A stretch of DNA of 64,000 bases from the NCBI GenBank assembly GCA_020631735.1, contig CM036221.1, positions 13,125,381 through 13,189,380 on the forward strand, written 5' to 3'. The position numbers and the translations under genes were made by a program. The stretch's first letter is position 1, and every line of letters begins with the position of its first letter. The DNA is from Saccharum officinarum (lineage: Eukaryota; Streptophyta; Magnoliopsida; Poales; Poaceae). The notes below the pieces were generated by a model. That model saw only the letters and a program-made list of their open reading frames with translations, did no database searches and was not told the DNA's origin. Positions 35,745-47,673 of the stretch are shown piece by piece.

Positions 35745-38340
35745 AATGTTTGAGGGACCAACTAAGAGGGCCTCAACAACGGTTGCAGTGACTAGAACGA
35801 TGTGGTTATTGGAGTAGACGAAGTAGGTGGAAAGAGATGGTGATGTTAACGACAAGGTTGTGCTAGACAAAGTGAGGAGGTAGGTCCAAATGATCTAGCA
35901 CAAAGCCAATAGTTAGGGCATTTATAGTGGCAATGTCTAGAGTGGACGACAAAGAACATAACAGCTTGATGAAGTCCATACACGCTGGGTGCGCAGAGAC
36001 GTAGTCGAGGACATAGTTGATGATGGTGAAGATGCAACAGTGAGCAAGATCATGGATGGCAATGTTGCAGCGCAACAAGGCGATGCAGTAGAAGCCCCAT
36101 TGCTTAGAGAGGAGGCTTGCAGTACTCCGGGGACGAACTCCATGGGAATCCTGCAAAGCGAAGGTGCATGCAAATAGTTGATCGGACCGATCATGCAATG
36201 AGGCAAAGTAGGTTGCACGCTCTAAGTTGATCTGACTGATTGCATATGAGGTCGGAAACAATAACAATGATGTCGAGGGTGGAGTTGATGTTGCACTGAC
36301 TTGTATTGCCCAACGCTAGGTTGGGTGCTCGCAACAAAGAGGTGAGGTCAGTAGCTAGAGCACAGATAATGGTCTAACGCATGGATCACATTAGGGCAGT
36401 GCAAATTGTGACGTATGGCGGAGGTCGTGGTAGTGGCGTCACTATCATTGGAGCCCATGAGGTGCCGGCGGTGTGTAGACGAAGATGCGTAGAGGCGTCA
36501 TATGTAGACATCTCCTAGAACGTTGCGTGCCATGCCATACTGCGTGCTCAGTGGCGAATAATCGAGGCTAATGTCATAGTAGAGGCGCACGAAGACAATA
36601 ACAGCGAGCGACAAACCAATCTTGGATCAGAAAAACTGAAAGAAACACTAATCAATGATTGGCTGGAGTGAAAATCCCAATAAACAGGTTGGGAAAAGAC
36701 TCGCTAGGGCGGCCAATCAACGCGATAGATACCCCCATGGGCGATTTCCACCGGCACGAGTGTAGAAATAGAAGCTTAGGGACCTACGGCAAAAGATATT
36801 TTATAGAGAATCACTCCTCGTTTCTATGCATGCCAATTGAAAACAAAAACAGCTTATCTTAATTCATTTCTGGCACAAAATCACTTAATTTCTTCATAAA
36901 AGCTTATTCTAGAGATCCATTTTCAACTGCAAAATCAATCTTCATAGAAATTCAAAAGCCGAGGAAGTTTTACTGCTTGCCCTTAGTTAACTTTGGGAAC
37001 CACACTTTGTGGGGCCTAGCTACAGTGCTCGGAATGAAAAAAAAATAATCATATGGTACTACACTGCACATATGCGACTGTGAAAACTACTCCATAATAA
37101 TATACTAGATCACAGAGCAAACAGATTAAAGAAGAACTCGCGTGTTAGGCTGTCGCTTTGCAGCTCGTGACATATTCATTGTTTAAACAAGCTGATGGGG
37201 AACACTATGAGTGAGACTCTCAATTCTGTTCATTATCGTCTAGGACTCCTATATAATACGCGTCGATCATTAGTGTTTGTTTGACCATGTTTGCTACCGC
37301 TAGACCTCTAGTATCGTGTCAGGTTATTCTAAGCCTTGGTGTTAGTCCTTGTACTGCTAATATAACAAGACAAAGCATCAGGTTGCTATCCCTGTCCACA
37401 TGCATGCATGCGGTTCTACCATAGTCTTAGCCATCTTGGCCTTGGTGCTTGTTCATACTAGTAAATAAAAAGATTAAGTAAGCATCATACTGGCAAAAAG
37501 ACACAATTTCAACGTCTTGTGGCTTGGATTTATGTGTAGTATAATACTCCAGGCTCAATTAACAGGCATAAAGAGTTGTTTTTTTCTGAACTACTATCAA
37601 TTATTTATGTGAAATTACAACTGAGAGAAGTTTTTGCAGGGAAAGAGATGAGATTTTTGGTTGGTGTAGTGCATGAATCTGCAGTGTTTAATCAATAGAG
37701 TGTTGCCAGCGCAAACACGCTTACATCTGGGCCGGAGCCAGGCAACATAAACATGGCAGAGAAATAGAAGCAGGCTCTCTGCTGAGCTGGCATATCATTG
37801 AGCACCAACCACCGAATGATACCTTGCCACTTGGGCACATATATATACATACATAGGATAAACTCAATCATTACCATTTTGTTCTCTTTTATTTAAAGTA
37901 TCTCCATTTTACTTGCAGATATATAGCTAATAAGAGAACTTGACACATAGCATACTGCAGAACAGTGGTTGCTGTCCTGCACCGTCGTACCCAATTTATT
38001 TGCATGTATGGTACAGCAAGTAGTATGATGATGCATCCGTGGCATGTACCCTACCTCAGTGTTTATGTGATGCGGATTTCAGCTTTATCTGTCACGAGTA
38101 ATGTCAGAACTAACCAGTCATTACCTCAGTTCGTTACTACACATGCTCAATTGGCACGAGTAATGTCAAAACTAACCAGCCATTACCTAGCTGCAAGTTG
38201 GCAAAATACGCGGTGCAAAATACGTTTTTTAAAATTAGTTTCTATGTTTTTACCTAGCATATGGTTTTCACCCCTATATTTTCTTAAATTGAGCTTGATC
38301 GGGCTAAAATTTGGCTTATGTTGATACTTATACTAATTTA
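35745..38340. other. Gene-free stretch, unidentified older repeat
   Basis: Between the solo LTR and the MITE remnants there is no convincing gene. On the minus strand 35863-36267 is open for 134 codons, but it has no recognisable domain and is composition-like. It may be a decayed transposon fragment continuing from 30960-31425. Sequence from 36640 to 38090 shows no structure I can name. Confidence 0.45.
38093..38188. repeat. Two 34-bp direct repeats, 62 bp apart start to start
   Basis: CACGAGTAATGTCAGAACTA...CATTACCT (38093-38126) recurs at 38155-38188 with about two mismatches. Each copy pairs GTAATG with CATTAC, so each is partly self-complementary. Confidence 0.75.
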
Positions 38341-38710
38341 TTATGAGAGAAAAATATTATTTGTTTACTGAAAAGTGCTGCCGAAGTAGGTCAAGCGAAC
38401 AGGGCAGGCATGCAGGCCATCTGAATGCCACACCGTGCCATACTTCCTACGGCCATACAGGCATGCAGATCCATCTGAATGCCAGCCTCCTGCAACTTGC
38501 ATCACTCCATGCTTCAGGCCGAAGGATTGATTCAGTCGTGTCAGTTGTCATCTTCAGTTCTTCAGGGTCACGTCTAGCTGGTTCTGTCAAAGTTTGGAAA
38601 GCTTTTACTGCTCCTTCGGTTCTAAAATGCGGATACTTATGCTGATGTGTTATTAGAGAAAAACATTGTTCGTTCGCTGAAAAGTACTGCTGATTTAGTG
38701 CTGCACAACG
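38340..38710. repeat. MITE remnant with repeated terminal motif
   Basis: GAGAGAAAAATATTATTTG...CTGAAAAGTGCTGCCGA (38345-38386) is echoed by TTAGAGAAAAACATTG...CTGAAAAGTACTGCTGA (38650-38694). This motif is typical of one terminus of a common grass non-autonomous DNA transposon. Between the two lies a duplicated GGCATGCAG...CCATCTGAATGCCA segment. Confidence 0.5.
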
Positions 38711-38719
38711 GGGCGACAA

Positions 38720-39310
38720 TCCTAAATTTAAGATTAGTCAATTTTTCTCAAATTTAACCCATTTTACACAGAAAATATCAATATTTATATCTCTAAATGG
38801 ATTTAGTATGAAAATATTTTATAATTAATATAATGATACTTATTTCGTATGAAAAATATTAGCACTTTTATATAGAGATGATCAAAGTTCAAACTGTTTA
38901 GCTTCTCGAAAAGGGAGAATTGCATTTATTTTAGGACAGAGAGAGTAGAAGAAAGAAGTATTGCTCCTCAGGAAGAAATCCAATTCTAGAGTAGTGCTGA
39001 TTCACGGTTTGTTTGAAACATGGGAAAAATTTCTTATTTTTGGGTTTTTCTTGTGAAATTAAACTGATTCCTATATATACACCATTCCTGCAAAATTCAT
39101 GTGTTCCAAACAGATTCTTCACATTTGAAGTTGGACAAATTATATAAAAAGGTATTGATATGTATTATCATTAAATTTGTCATAAAACATATTTTAAAAA
39201 TATATATGTTTAGAGTCATTGATATTTTTTTGTAAGCTTAGTTGACTCTAAGATTGTTTAAACTTAACCAAATCTATAATTACATTATTTGGGGATGGAT
39301 GTAGTACAAA
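38720..39310. repeat. AT-rich MITE arms
   Basis: 38730-38950 ends in GGACAGAGAGAGTAG and contains AAAATATTAGCACTTTTATATAG, resembling the right half of the grass MITE whose termini read 'ctccctccgtcc'. 39120-39310 is another AT-rich arm ending GGGGATGGATGTAGTA. Exact boundaries are unclear and there is no coding content. Confidence 0.4.
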
Positions 39311-39391
39311 GTTTTGATTTTTAAACGTATACTCGTGGGAACACAAGGCGAGACCGATGGATATAACTATGGACTTGATTGGTTTCTCATA

Positions 39392-39516
39392 TAGGCCTTG
39401 TTTGGATGTGCGTGTATTCATCTTAATTCACGTATGTTAAAGTGAATTGAAATGTAATTAAACTAAATTTTATTCCATTCCACTCCAACACATATGAATT
39501 GAGGTGAATACACGTA
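39392..39516. mobile_element. MITE with long terminal inverted repeat (GGCCTTGTTTGGATGT type)
   Basis: The left end GGCCTTGTTTGGATGTGCGTGTATTCATC pairs with GGTGAATACACGTACATC on the right, so most of the element folds back on itself. The expected outer right end (CCAAACAAGGCC) is replaced by CAAAAGACCAC, so the right terminus is damaged. Confidence 0.65.
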
Positions 39517-39741
39517 CATCAAAAGACCACAAGGTATATACCCTGGCTCGTATCATCGGTCGAACTGGAGCAGCCTCACCTGAGCCGGACTCCGCAGGGC
39601 CGTGGATAGAAATCCCGTGTCCCGCGAGCGGCGAGTCCGATTTGATTGCCATTTTTTTCATCATCCGAATAAGGCTGAGACATAGAAATGCAGTGATTTC
39701 AAACAAAAACACAGCTTGCACCACATCAACCAGCTTGAGCA

Positions 39742-39960
39742 ACCAAATTACTCCGTCCACCTCCAAATATTTGTCGTTTTCGTTTTTCGATAAACAACTT
39801 TGACAAAATATACATTAAAAAATATTAATATTTGTAGTACATAATTGGTATTGTTGGAAAGATATTTGAATCTAGTTTTTTTAGTAAATTTATTTGAAGA
39901 TACAAATATTGCACGTATTTTCTATAAATCGGATCAAATTTGTGACACGAAAATCATACC
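39742..39960. repeat. Degraded MITE arm (ACTCCGTCCACCTCCAAATA...)
   Basis: It begins TACTCCGTCCACC and carries the AT-rich arm typical of the abundant grass MITE of that terminus. A matching right end is not evident. Confidence 0.4.
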
Positions 39961-40070
39961 TACCCACCTTGATACCAGGAACTTTATTGGTGACTAGTGG
40001 AGATTCCAATACCATCATCTCATTCCCCTCCCCTCTCTCTCTCCCTCCCTCCCCCACCTGCTGTCTCCAA

Positions 40071-40335
40071 GCCCTTGTTTAGTTCCCCCAATTCTCCCCC
40101 AAATTTCACTATACAAAAAGAAGATTCCCTGTCACATCAAAATGTCGGCAAATGCATGGAGTACTAAATATTGATGAAATCAAAAACTAATTGCACAGTT
40201 TTGTTGTACTTTGCGAGATGAACATTTTAAGCCTAGTTAGTCAAAATTTGGATATTTTTTACCAAATACAAACGAAATGCTACAAGAATTCTGATACAGT
40301 GTTTTTCTCCCCAGTTCACCGAACTAAACGAGGCC
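40071..40335. mobile_element. MITE with TIR GCCCTTGTTTAGTTC
   Basis: The left terminus GCCCTTGTTTAGTTC and right terminus GAACTAAACGAGGCC are inverted repeats with two mismatches. CAA flanks both sides as a candidate 3-bp target duplication. Interior phrases such as ACTAATTGCACAG and GCCTAGTTAGTC are the usual content of this very common grass MITE. It lies just outside the Mutator-like element. Confidence 0.75.
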
Positions 40336-40375
40336 CAAGCTGTCCAAAGTCCCCAGGTTTGTTGTCAAAAAAAAA

Positions 40376-43300
40376 GGGGCAATTGCATATCTGCCCTCCT
40401 TTTGACCTCTTACTGCATGCTTGCCCCTCTTTTTCTGAGTTTGCAGGTTTGCCCCCATTTTTTGAGTTTGAATGGTTGCATTGCCCCTGTTCTGTTAACC
40501 AGGACTAACGGTGTGTGCATGAGTACATAAATACATATTTGCACTTGGTATAAAAAGCACTTCAATCCATTAGTAAGCATCATCTATTTTGCATTAGATA
40601 GTAAGCAATAGACTAGAGGTCCAGATCATATTTAAGCACCATATACTCTGAATGGTTGACTTGCCCAAATCACATCTAAAATTGTTTACATGTCCAGATC
40701 ACATCAGACCAAAATAATAGCACTATATGCCTAAATGACATGTCAGATCACATATCAAGACCAAAATAGCGGCATTATATGCCAATATGACATGTCTAGA
40801 TCACATCTTAAGATCAAAATAATGGCACTAATTGCCAAGATGTCATGTCCAGGTGACGAGTCATTACATATCCAGTCAAATGATCATGTTTAAGCATTGA
40901 AGAAAGCAGCAAGCCTTGAAACACCTCTTCCTCTTCCTCTTCCTCTGCCTATCCTAGTTGGTGGTGTTTCTTCTACCATCTGACTTTCAGTAGCACTTCA
41001 AAAAGAGAGAAAAATTACACCAGTAGTGAGATAACTATAAACTGAATGTTTGCACTGCCAAAAATATTACAAACTGAATAAATACAGATCAGCACCTTGT
41101 TTGTGATGCATGTGCAGTCCTAGTTGTACCCCTGCGCCTTGTTTGTGATGCACGTGCAGTCCTCGGCTCATCACTTCCTTCCCCAAATGCATTCTCAGTA
41201 GATAAAAGCCTCTTTTTCTCTCTAGCAGTTAGACCTCCTTGACACTTTTTGGCTGTATGGCCTAGCTCATGACATTCAGGACACCTCCTCCTATTGTTAG
41301 CACCAGGCTCATCTGATGCTTTGATCCTAGATTTCCTTGGCCTTCCAGGCTTTCTCCTCAACTTTGGCTTCTTGATTTTGTATCCTAGATTCACACGTGG
41401 CCAGAAATGTTTGGAAGTCATTGGATTAAACACACCTGAATATGTCTTCCTAAACTTGTCAACAAAGAAGTATTCATCGACAAAGTCCTCCATTTGTACC
41501 TCTCTAGTAAGTTTTGCAATAAATGCTAAAGCATGTCTACAAGGCTTTCCACTCACTTGCCATGCCCTACAGCTGCATGTCTTCAGCACCAAGTTCACTG
41601 CATACCTAAAAGATGCTCCTGATTTAGTAGGTGCAGTTACTTCAGCAGTGCCATTTGCACATTTTAGAACTTCGCAGTCCTTGATAGCTTTGCTTTGAGC
41701 AGTAAGAGCCTTGGTAACAGCTGGGATAATTGTGCCCTTCATCGACATAGCTATCTTTTTTCTTAATTCAAACTTGGTTATTATCATTTGCCTTATCTTG
41801 TCATGCATCTCAACAATCTGCAGGTCCTTGACATTCTTCACCCAATTGTTGAAAGATTCCGAGAGGTTATTGTTGATGTAGTCTACCTTGGAATGATCAG
41901 AAAATTTACTTCTACTCCACAAGTAAGGATGATTCAAATTTAAGTATGCTATTGCTTTAGGGCACTTCTCCTGTATCCTTCCCATGTGATAATTGAACTT
42001 CTCAATGGTGCAAGCCTTGGCGGCCGGCCACATGTTATAATTAAATAAATCACCATAATAATGCTTCTTGAAATTTTTCCACAAATGCCTCATACATTCT
42101 CTATGTTCCACTCCTGGATATACATCTTTTACAGCTACACCAAGTCCTTTACCTGCATCTGTGCTGATAACCAAACCAGTAGGCATGCCAATAGCAAGCT
42201 TCAAATTCTGTAAAAACCATGTCCAGCTTTCCGTTGACTCAGTTTCAATAACACCATAAGCAACTGGAAATAGCCCATTATGCCCATCTAATGCAACAGC
42301 AGCCGCCAACTGACCTTTGGACCTTCCTGTTAGGTGGGTTGCATCAATGGAAATGTATGGTCTGCATCCTTGGAGAAACCCATCAATTCATGGTTTAAGA
42401 GCAACAAAAAATCTCATGAAACACACATCCCCTTGATGTATTTCAGTATCAATCTCAACAATGCTTCCAGGGACTGATTTCAATAGTTCAGCCCTATAAG
42501 TGGGCAGCAAGTCATAACTATCATCCTACTTTCCAAATATTATATCAAGAGCCTTCTCTTTGCCCCTAAAAACTCTATCATAAGGAATTTCCATTTTGTA
42601 CTTCTTATTCAACTTTTTTTGTAAATCCATTGGTCCCATTGTTGGGTCATCCGTCAACCAGTCAACCACCCTTTCAGCTACCCAATTACTTGTGGCCATT
42701 GTGTCACCACAGGTGTTGACTGAACCACACTTGTGAATTGGCCCATTCATTTTAACCTGCACAAAAAGACATGGACTATTTTATTCACTACTGGACATTT
42801 ATGCCTAGAAAAGAAAAAATATATAATCCACTTGAGCCGCTAGTACCTTGCATCCAGGGGATTTCTTGCTGGTAGATGCAAAAAAAATCCACTTGCAGCC
42901 CTTATGCGCTCTCAAGCACTTGGCTCGAAATCGCGTCTTGTCTTTCTTCACAGTACGAAAAGCATAATCATTCAAGATTGCATGCTGGGTTAACGCTGAT
43001 TTGCACTGATTCACATCAGGAAATACCACACCTATATCGACACATGGAGCATCAACATCAAAAGAGAAGATAGGAATATCATCTTCGTCATCCTCTTCAA
43101 CTATTTCATCATCAGGTAACTCAAGATTAGAAAAATTAGAGTCAGAAGATGCAGCCAAGCCACTGTCATAGCTACTGTCACTAAGTGCAACAAGTGATTC
43201 AGTGTCAGAGTATTTTCCCTCCTCATCAACTCCAACTGCCTCTTCATCGACATGTGTGTCTTTCCTATTGGGCTTCTTCCCTTTCGTGGGTGAGAACTGC

Positions 43301-43979
43301 AGTGTACCGCCAAACTCATTGATCTGCGCATCAATGTGCATTGTTCCGTTATCTTGGTAATTTCCAAACCATTCTAAAAGCTCGTCATCAGTTCTAATCT
43401 CAATAGAAGCATCCTCTAATGAACGCCTACACATCACATCGTATGATTATAGTAAGCTGAAAACCCTAAATCTCCAAAGAAAGCGAAATTGCACAGCCAG
43501 GTAACTGCAGAGGCTGAAGAACTTACACAATCTCTCGAGGAAGCAATTCCACCATCGCTGGAGTAGACCGCCGGCCGTCCGTCTGCTTTGTTCCCCGCGC
43601 CGCCCGTCCGCCCGTGCCGGCAGTCCCCCCGCGACGCCCCCGCCGACAGCCTGCTCACCCTTGCGCTGGTCGGCCGCACGCGCAGGCCCTCGCGCCGCCG
43701 GCCTAGGTCGCCCGCCCGCGTGGTCGCCCTGCTCTTCCGCCCGCACGAAGGATGCGTCCGTGTGGCTTTTGTGCGGCTGGTACGGTGGATAAACGAAGAG
43801 GTGGGAAGAGATAAGGAAGGGATACTTAGAGTAATATTAGCCCACAATTGGTCCATGTGACGAGCGGGGCAAACAGAAGGCTGCATGTAACAGAAGGAGG
43901 GCAAATCTGCAAACTAAAGAAAAGAGGGGCAACCGTGCAGTTGAAGGTGAAAACGAGGGCACAAACACAATTTTCCAAG
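40376..43979 (-). mobile_element. Mutator-like element (MULE), about 3.6 kb, with TIRs
   Basis: The left end (40376-40480) and the reverse complement of the right end (43875-43979) align over about 75-110 bases, sharing CTTGCCCCTCTTTT / GTTGCCCCTCTTTT, then GAGTTTGCAG / TAGTTTGCAG and TTTGCCC. Runs of exactly nine A flank both ends (40367-40375 and 43980-43988). Nine bp is the MULE target-duplication length, although a homopolymer is weak proof. The transposase gene reads from the right TIR leftward, with a GC-rich leader at 43540-43760. The right TIR lies about 610 bp before the IQD start codon. Confidence 0.82.
40890..43434 (-). pseudogene. MULE transposase (MURA/MuDR family), three exons, two nonsense codons
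   Basis: Exons: 43434-42847, 42756-41096 and 40995-40890; introns have GT/AG ends and phases 0 and 2. The joined frame is 784 codons. It holds an acidic stretch, a Mutator DNA-binding domain (about 125-200, VDIGVVFPDVNQC...CKWIFFASTSKK), and a MULE DDE domain with D in [11 protein letters not shown] (334), D in ISTDAGKG (396) and E in LSESFNNW (496). Next come a SWIM zinc finger CSCRAWQ...CRH (590), an AT-hook-like KPGRPRK, a zinc knuckle [14 protein letters not shown] (688) and an Arg-Gly tail RGRGRGRG in the last exon. TAG at 42526-42528 (FGK*DDSY) and TGA at 42388-42390 (ALKP*IDGF) interrupt it. An additional 5' exon may be missing, since the domain preceding LEDASIEI is absent. Confidence 0.88.
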
Positions 43980-43988
43980 AAAAAAAAA

Positions 43989-44591
43989 CTCCCCAGGTTT
44001 CCCCCTCTCCTCCCCACGTCACCGCGGGAGAGGGGTGGAGAGGAGCAGCGGCGGCGCATCGCAACACTCACCAAGGTAACGTACACACGCTTCCTTCCAG
44101 CTCGCTCATTCTCCCTCTCGGCCTCTCTCTCTCTCGCCAGTCGCCACTGCTCCCAGCTGTTGCAGCCTCCGAACATCCAAAGCTCCTGCACTACAACCCT
44201 GTCAGCTCCAGCCAAAAATCGTTGGCCTCGGCTATCCGGTGCCTGCTGCTCTTGCCGTCCCCGGCTCCCCGCTCCTCGCACCTCCCGCGGCCTCCCACGC
44301 GGCATGATTGCATTGCGGGTTGCCGCGGGAGCTCAGCTGTCCTCCCAGGCTCCCACGCCTCTGACTACGCCTTCCTCTCGCTCGCCTCTGCCTGCGCACA
44401 ACCGAAACTCCAGTCTCTAGCCGCCCGCCTTCTTTCCCTTTGCTTCCGCACGAAGATTTGGGCGTTTCTTCTTCCGATAAAGTTGTGCGTGGTTTGACAC
44501 CCGTCGTCTCCAGATAGGTGGTTTGGTTCGTGACTTGTTTGCTCCTCTCCAGGTGCCAGGGTGACTGTTTCGAGGAGCGTGGAGTGGCGCC
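43989..44591 (+). promoter_or_regulatory. IQD upstream region and 5' UTR
   Basis: This GC/CT-rich region lies between the MULE and the IQD start codon. A CTCTCTCTCTC tract near 44120-44138 is typical of plant core promoters or leaders. CTCCTCTCCAG|GTGCC just before the ATG could be a 5' UTR acceptor, with CACCAAG|GTAACG (about 44075) a possible donor. No clear TATA box. Upstream control sequences, if any, now lie beyond the MULE. Confidence 0.5.
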
Positions 44592-47500
44592 ATGGGGAAG
44601 AAGGGCAAGTGGTTCGGCGCCGTCAAGAAGGTCTTCAGCCCTGAATCCAAGGAGAAGAAGGAGGAGGTGATGCTCCACGCTTCCCCGGCCCCTTGGATTT
44701 CTCTTGCGTCTTGCGGGTTTTGTTTTGGATTTGTGGGGGGCATTTTTTTTTCACTCGGATCTGATCGGGTTCGTGTTTCCCCCCGCCCAATTCCGAAGAA
44801 TTCAGTAGCTTCAGTCCAAGTGTTTGTTCATTCATGGTAAAACCGGCATCTTGTTCGCCCTTTTCTAGACTTCTCAGCCGCCGTCGTCGTTTCGATTGGG
44901 CTTTCGTGTTTTGTATATGGAAAAGAAAATATTGAATTTTTGGTTTGGCATTCTTTCGTTCCAACAGCATTGTTGTCAAGACGGCATTTCCTCCCCTTGC
45001 AGATCTGTGATCAAAGCGCCGCCTTTTATTTTTCTTGCGTTTATTTTGTCACTAAACTTCGACCTGAATTCTGATAATCAAAAACCAAAACTTTGCACTT
45101 GAAATTAACAGAGACTAAGGAGGAAATCGGCAGCTAGCAACCCAACACCGCTAGATCTGACCCCATCTACCTCCCTGGAAGTCAATGTTTCGGTGCCACC
45201 CCCTCCAGCTCCAGCTCCTCCTCCAGTTCTTCACCAGGCCGAGGAGGTGAGGATCCCTGAAGCCGAGCAGGAGCAGAGCAAGCATGTCACCGTGGAGGAG
45301 GCCCCTGCTGCCCCAGCACAGGCGTCGGTGCTGCCACCTGGTGTGCCAACCAAAGAGCTCGCTGCAATCAAGATCCAGACCGCCTTCCGAGGTTACCTGG
45401 TAATGTGAAATCACTTCCGAATTCACCTCTTCGGGTGCCATGTGGACCTGGTTTGTTTTTTTTTCCTGAGATGTTTAGATAAGAACAATTGTGACAGTTG
45501 GAAATTGGTTTATATAGATAGATGGTCGCATTACATAGCACATGGAAGTGTTTGTTTCTGGTAGCTGCTGCTTAGGTCTTTGATATTTGGGGGTTAGGAA
45601 GAGGTTTGTTTTTTTCCTGATTTCGTTTCCACATCGACATGACTGAGCATGCAAGCAAATGTCTGTTGGTGTTGGTGGCTACCCTGCTTATTTTCTCTTT
45701 TTCGTGTTCTAGCTTTTAGGTGTCGGCAGCTCGCCAACCTTTGCAAGTGTTAGTTGGCCAGTTGCTGTTACTGTAATTTGGAGTTGTACCTCTTAGCATA
45801 TTGTAGCTATTTACATGCCATGTTTTCATCTAACTACTTTGTGGGCTAAATGGGAATTTATGGCTAAAGAAGTAGATTTTATTGCTTTAGTTGAACCTGG
45901 AGGAGCTGTTAATTTCTAGTTTAATTCCTCGCCTTCAGTTAGCTGTTTACTTTTTAGGTATGTCTATTGTTTATGTCAATGTGCATTTGTCCAAAGGGCC
46001 TACAAATCATTCTTGCAAAGTGTTAGAAAAATGATTCTTGAACAACTGGCAGTTGGTGGCAGCCACCTTTCATCACTCATTTTGATGTTCTTTTCAATTA
46101 TTTTTTGATACTGATAGCCTGTCTGTCCTGCTATTGAACTATCCTTGGGATAGTAATTAGTGAACTTTAACTTCTATTCCTTGGGAAATATGACTTTATG
46201 GAAATTTGACTTATTTCATAGTAAAGCATAATCTTACTTTTACGCTTCTCAAAAAATTAAAGGAAAAAGAAGAATCTTACTTTTACTTTAACAAACAACG
46301 TTATACTGAGTGTTGTTATACTGAGTGTTCGGTCATTGTGATAATGTAGGCAAGGAGGGCACTAAGAGCACTGCGAGGCCTTGTTCGATTGAAGTCATTG
46401 GTTGAGGGTAATTCAGTCAAGCGTCAATCTGCAAGCACTCTGCGCTGTATGCAAACCCTATCACGGGTGCAGTCACAAATACGTTCCAGGAGAGCAAAGA
46501 TGTCCGAGGAGAACCAGGCCCTCCAACGTCAGCTCCTACTTAAACAGGAATTGGAGAATTTCAGAGTATGCAAACCTTCTCAAAGCTTTGCAGTACAAGT
46601 TTCATGAGCTGGTGTTGTTCAACTAATATCAATAGCATTTTTGTCTGATTTGCTCCAAGCCTCGAGATAACTTTAAAATATTATTGAGACAATTAAACAT
46701 ATTCTGTTTGTGTATAATGCTATATCAGATGGGTGAGAACTGGGATGACAGCACTCAATCCAAGGAGCAAATCGAGGCAAGCCTGATAAGCAGGCAAGAA
46801 GCAGCGATAAGAAGAGAAAGAGCGCTTGCATATGCATTTTCACATCAGGTAGGAATTCCTGCTCTCAGAACATATGCTAATCTATATATACTTGATCCTG
46901 GCTCTACGATGGTAAGCTTAAAATGTCTCGAAATGTGTTGTTTACAGTGGAAGAGTACATCAAAATCTGTCAACCCAATGTTTGTAGACCCAAACAACTT
47001 GCAGTGGGGCTGGAGCTGGTTGGAGCGCTGGATGGCAGCAAAACCTTGGGAGGGCCGCAATGGGGCTGACAAGGAGAGCAACATTGACCGTGGATCCGTT
47101 AAGAGTATGAGCTTGAACCTTGGAGAGGGTGAAATCACAAAAGCTTTCAACCGCCGGGACTCAAAGCCAGAAAAACCATCACCACCAACTCCAAAACCGA
47201 CCCGTCCAGCCTCCAGGCAATCCCCTTCGACACCATCTGCTAAAGTGGCACCAATACCTGCCAGGAGGAAATCTGCCATGCCAAAGAATGGTCTTTCACA
47301 GGTGGATGATGACGCTAGGAGTGTGCTCAGCGTGCAGTCTGAGCGACCAAGGAGGCACAGTATAGCCACCTCGACTGTGCGGGACGATGAAAGCCTCGCA
47401 AGCTCCCCGTCACTCCCAAGCTACATGGTTCCCACGGAATCTGCAAGAGCCAAATCTCGCCTCCAGGGCTCAGCAATGACCAATGGCGCAGAGACACCGG

Positions 47501-47673
47501 AGAAAGGAGGCTCTACTGGACCGGTCAAGAAGAGGTTGTCCTTCCAAGGTGGAACTGCGGCTGCCTCACCAATGCGGCGGCATTCTGGTCCTCCCAAGGT
47601 GGAGAGTGCAGTGAAGGACATTGTTGCGCCACCGCAGCCAGAGGCCTTGGTAGTCAATGGTGGAAGCAAGTGA
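44592..47673 (+). CDS. IQD: IQ67-domain (IQD) calmodulin-binding protein, 5 coding exons, 474 aa
   Basis: Exons: 44592-44666, 45112-45399, 46350-46565, 46729-46848 and 46948-47673. Every intron is GT-AG and phase 0, and all exon lengths are multiples of three. The protein starts MGKKGKWFGAVKKVFSPE, the basic N-terminus common to IQDs. The IQ67 domain spans about 106-173, with IQTAFRGYL|ARRALRALRGLVRLKSLV, then the 1-5-10 spaced basic repeats to SRRAKMSEE. The intron after L121 matches the family's conserved phase-0 intron inside the domain. The C-terminus has the DUF4005 block (about 385-455, LPSYMVPTESARAKSR) and is Ser/Pro/Arg-rich. IQDs are plant calmodulin-binding scaffolds associated with microtubules, nucleus or plasma membrane. 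It appears intact. The family is certain; the orthologue number within it is not assigned. It is convergent with EXO5. Confidence 0.95.

Noticed and set aside
35863..36267. 134-codon minus-strand ORF as a host gene.
   Set aside because: No domain recognised, several competing frames, no splice-consistent neighbours.
41294..42259. Plus-strand ORFs across the MULE transposase.
   Set aside because: Reverse-strand shadows of the transposase exon.
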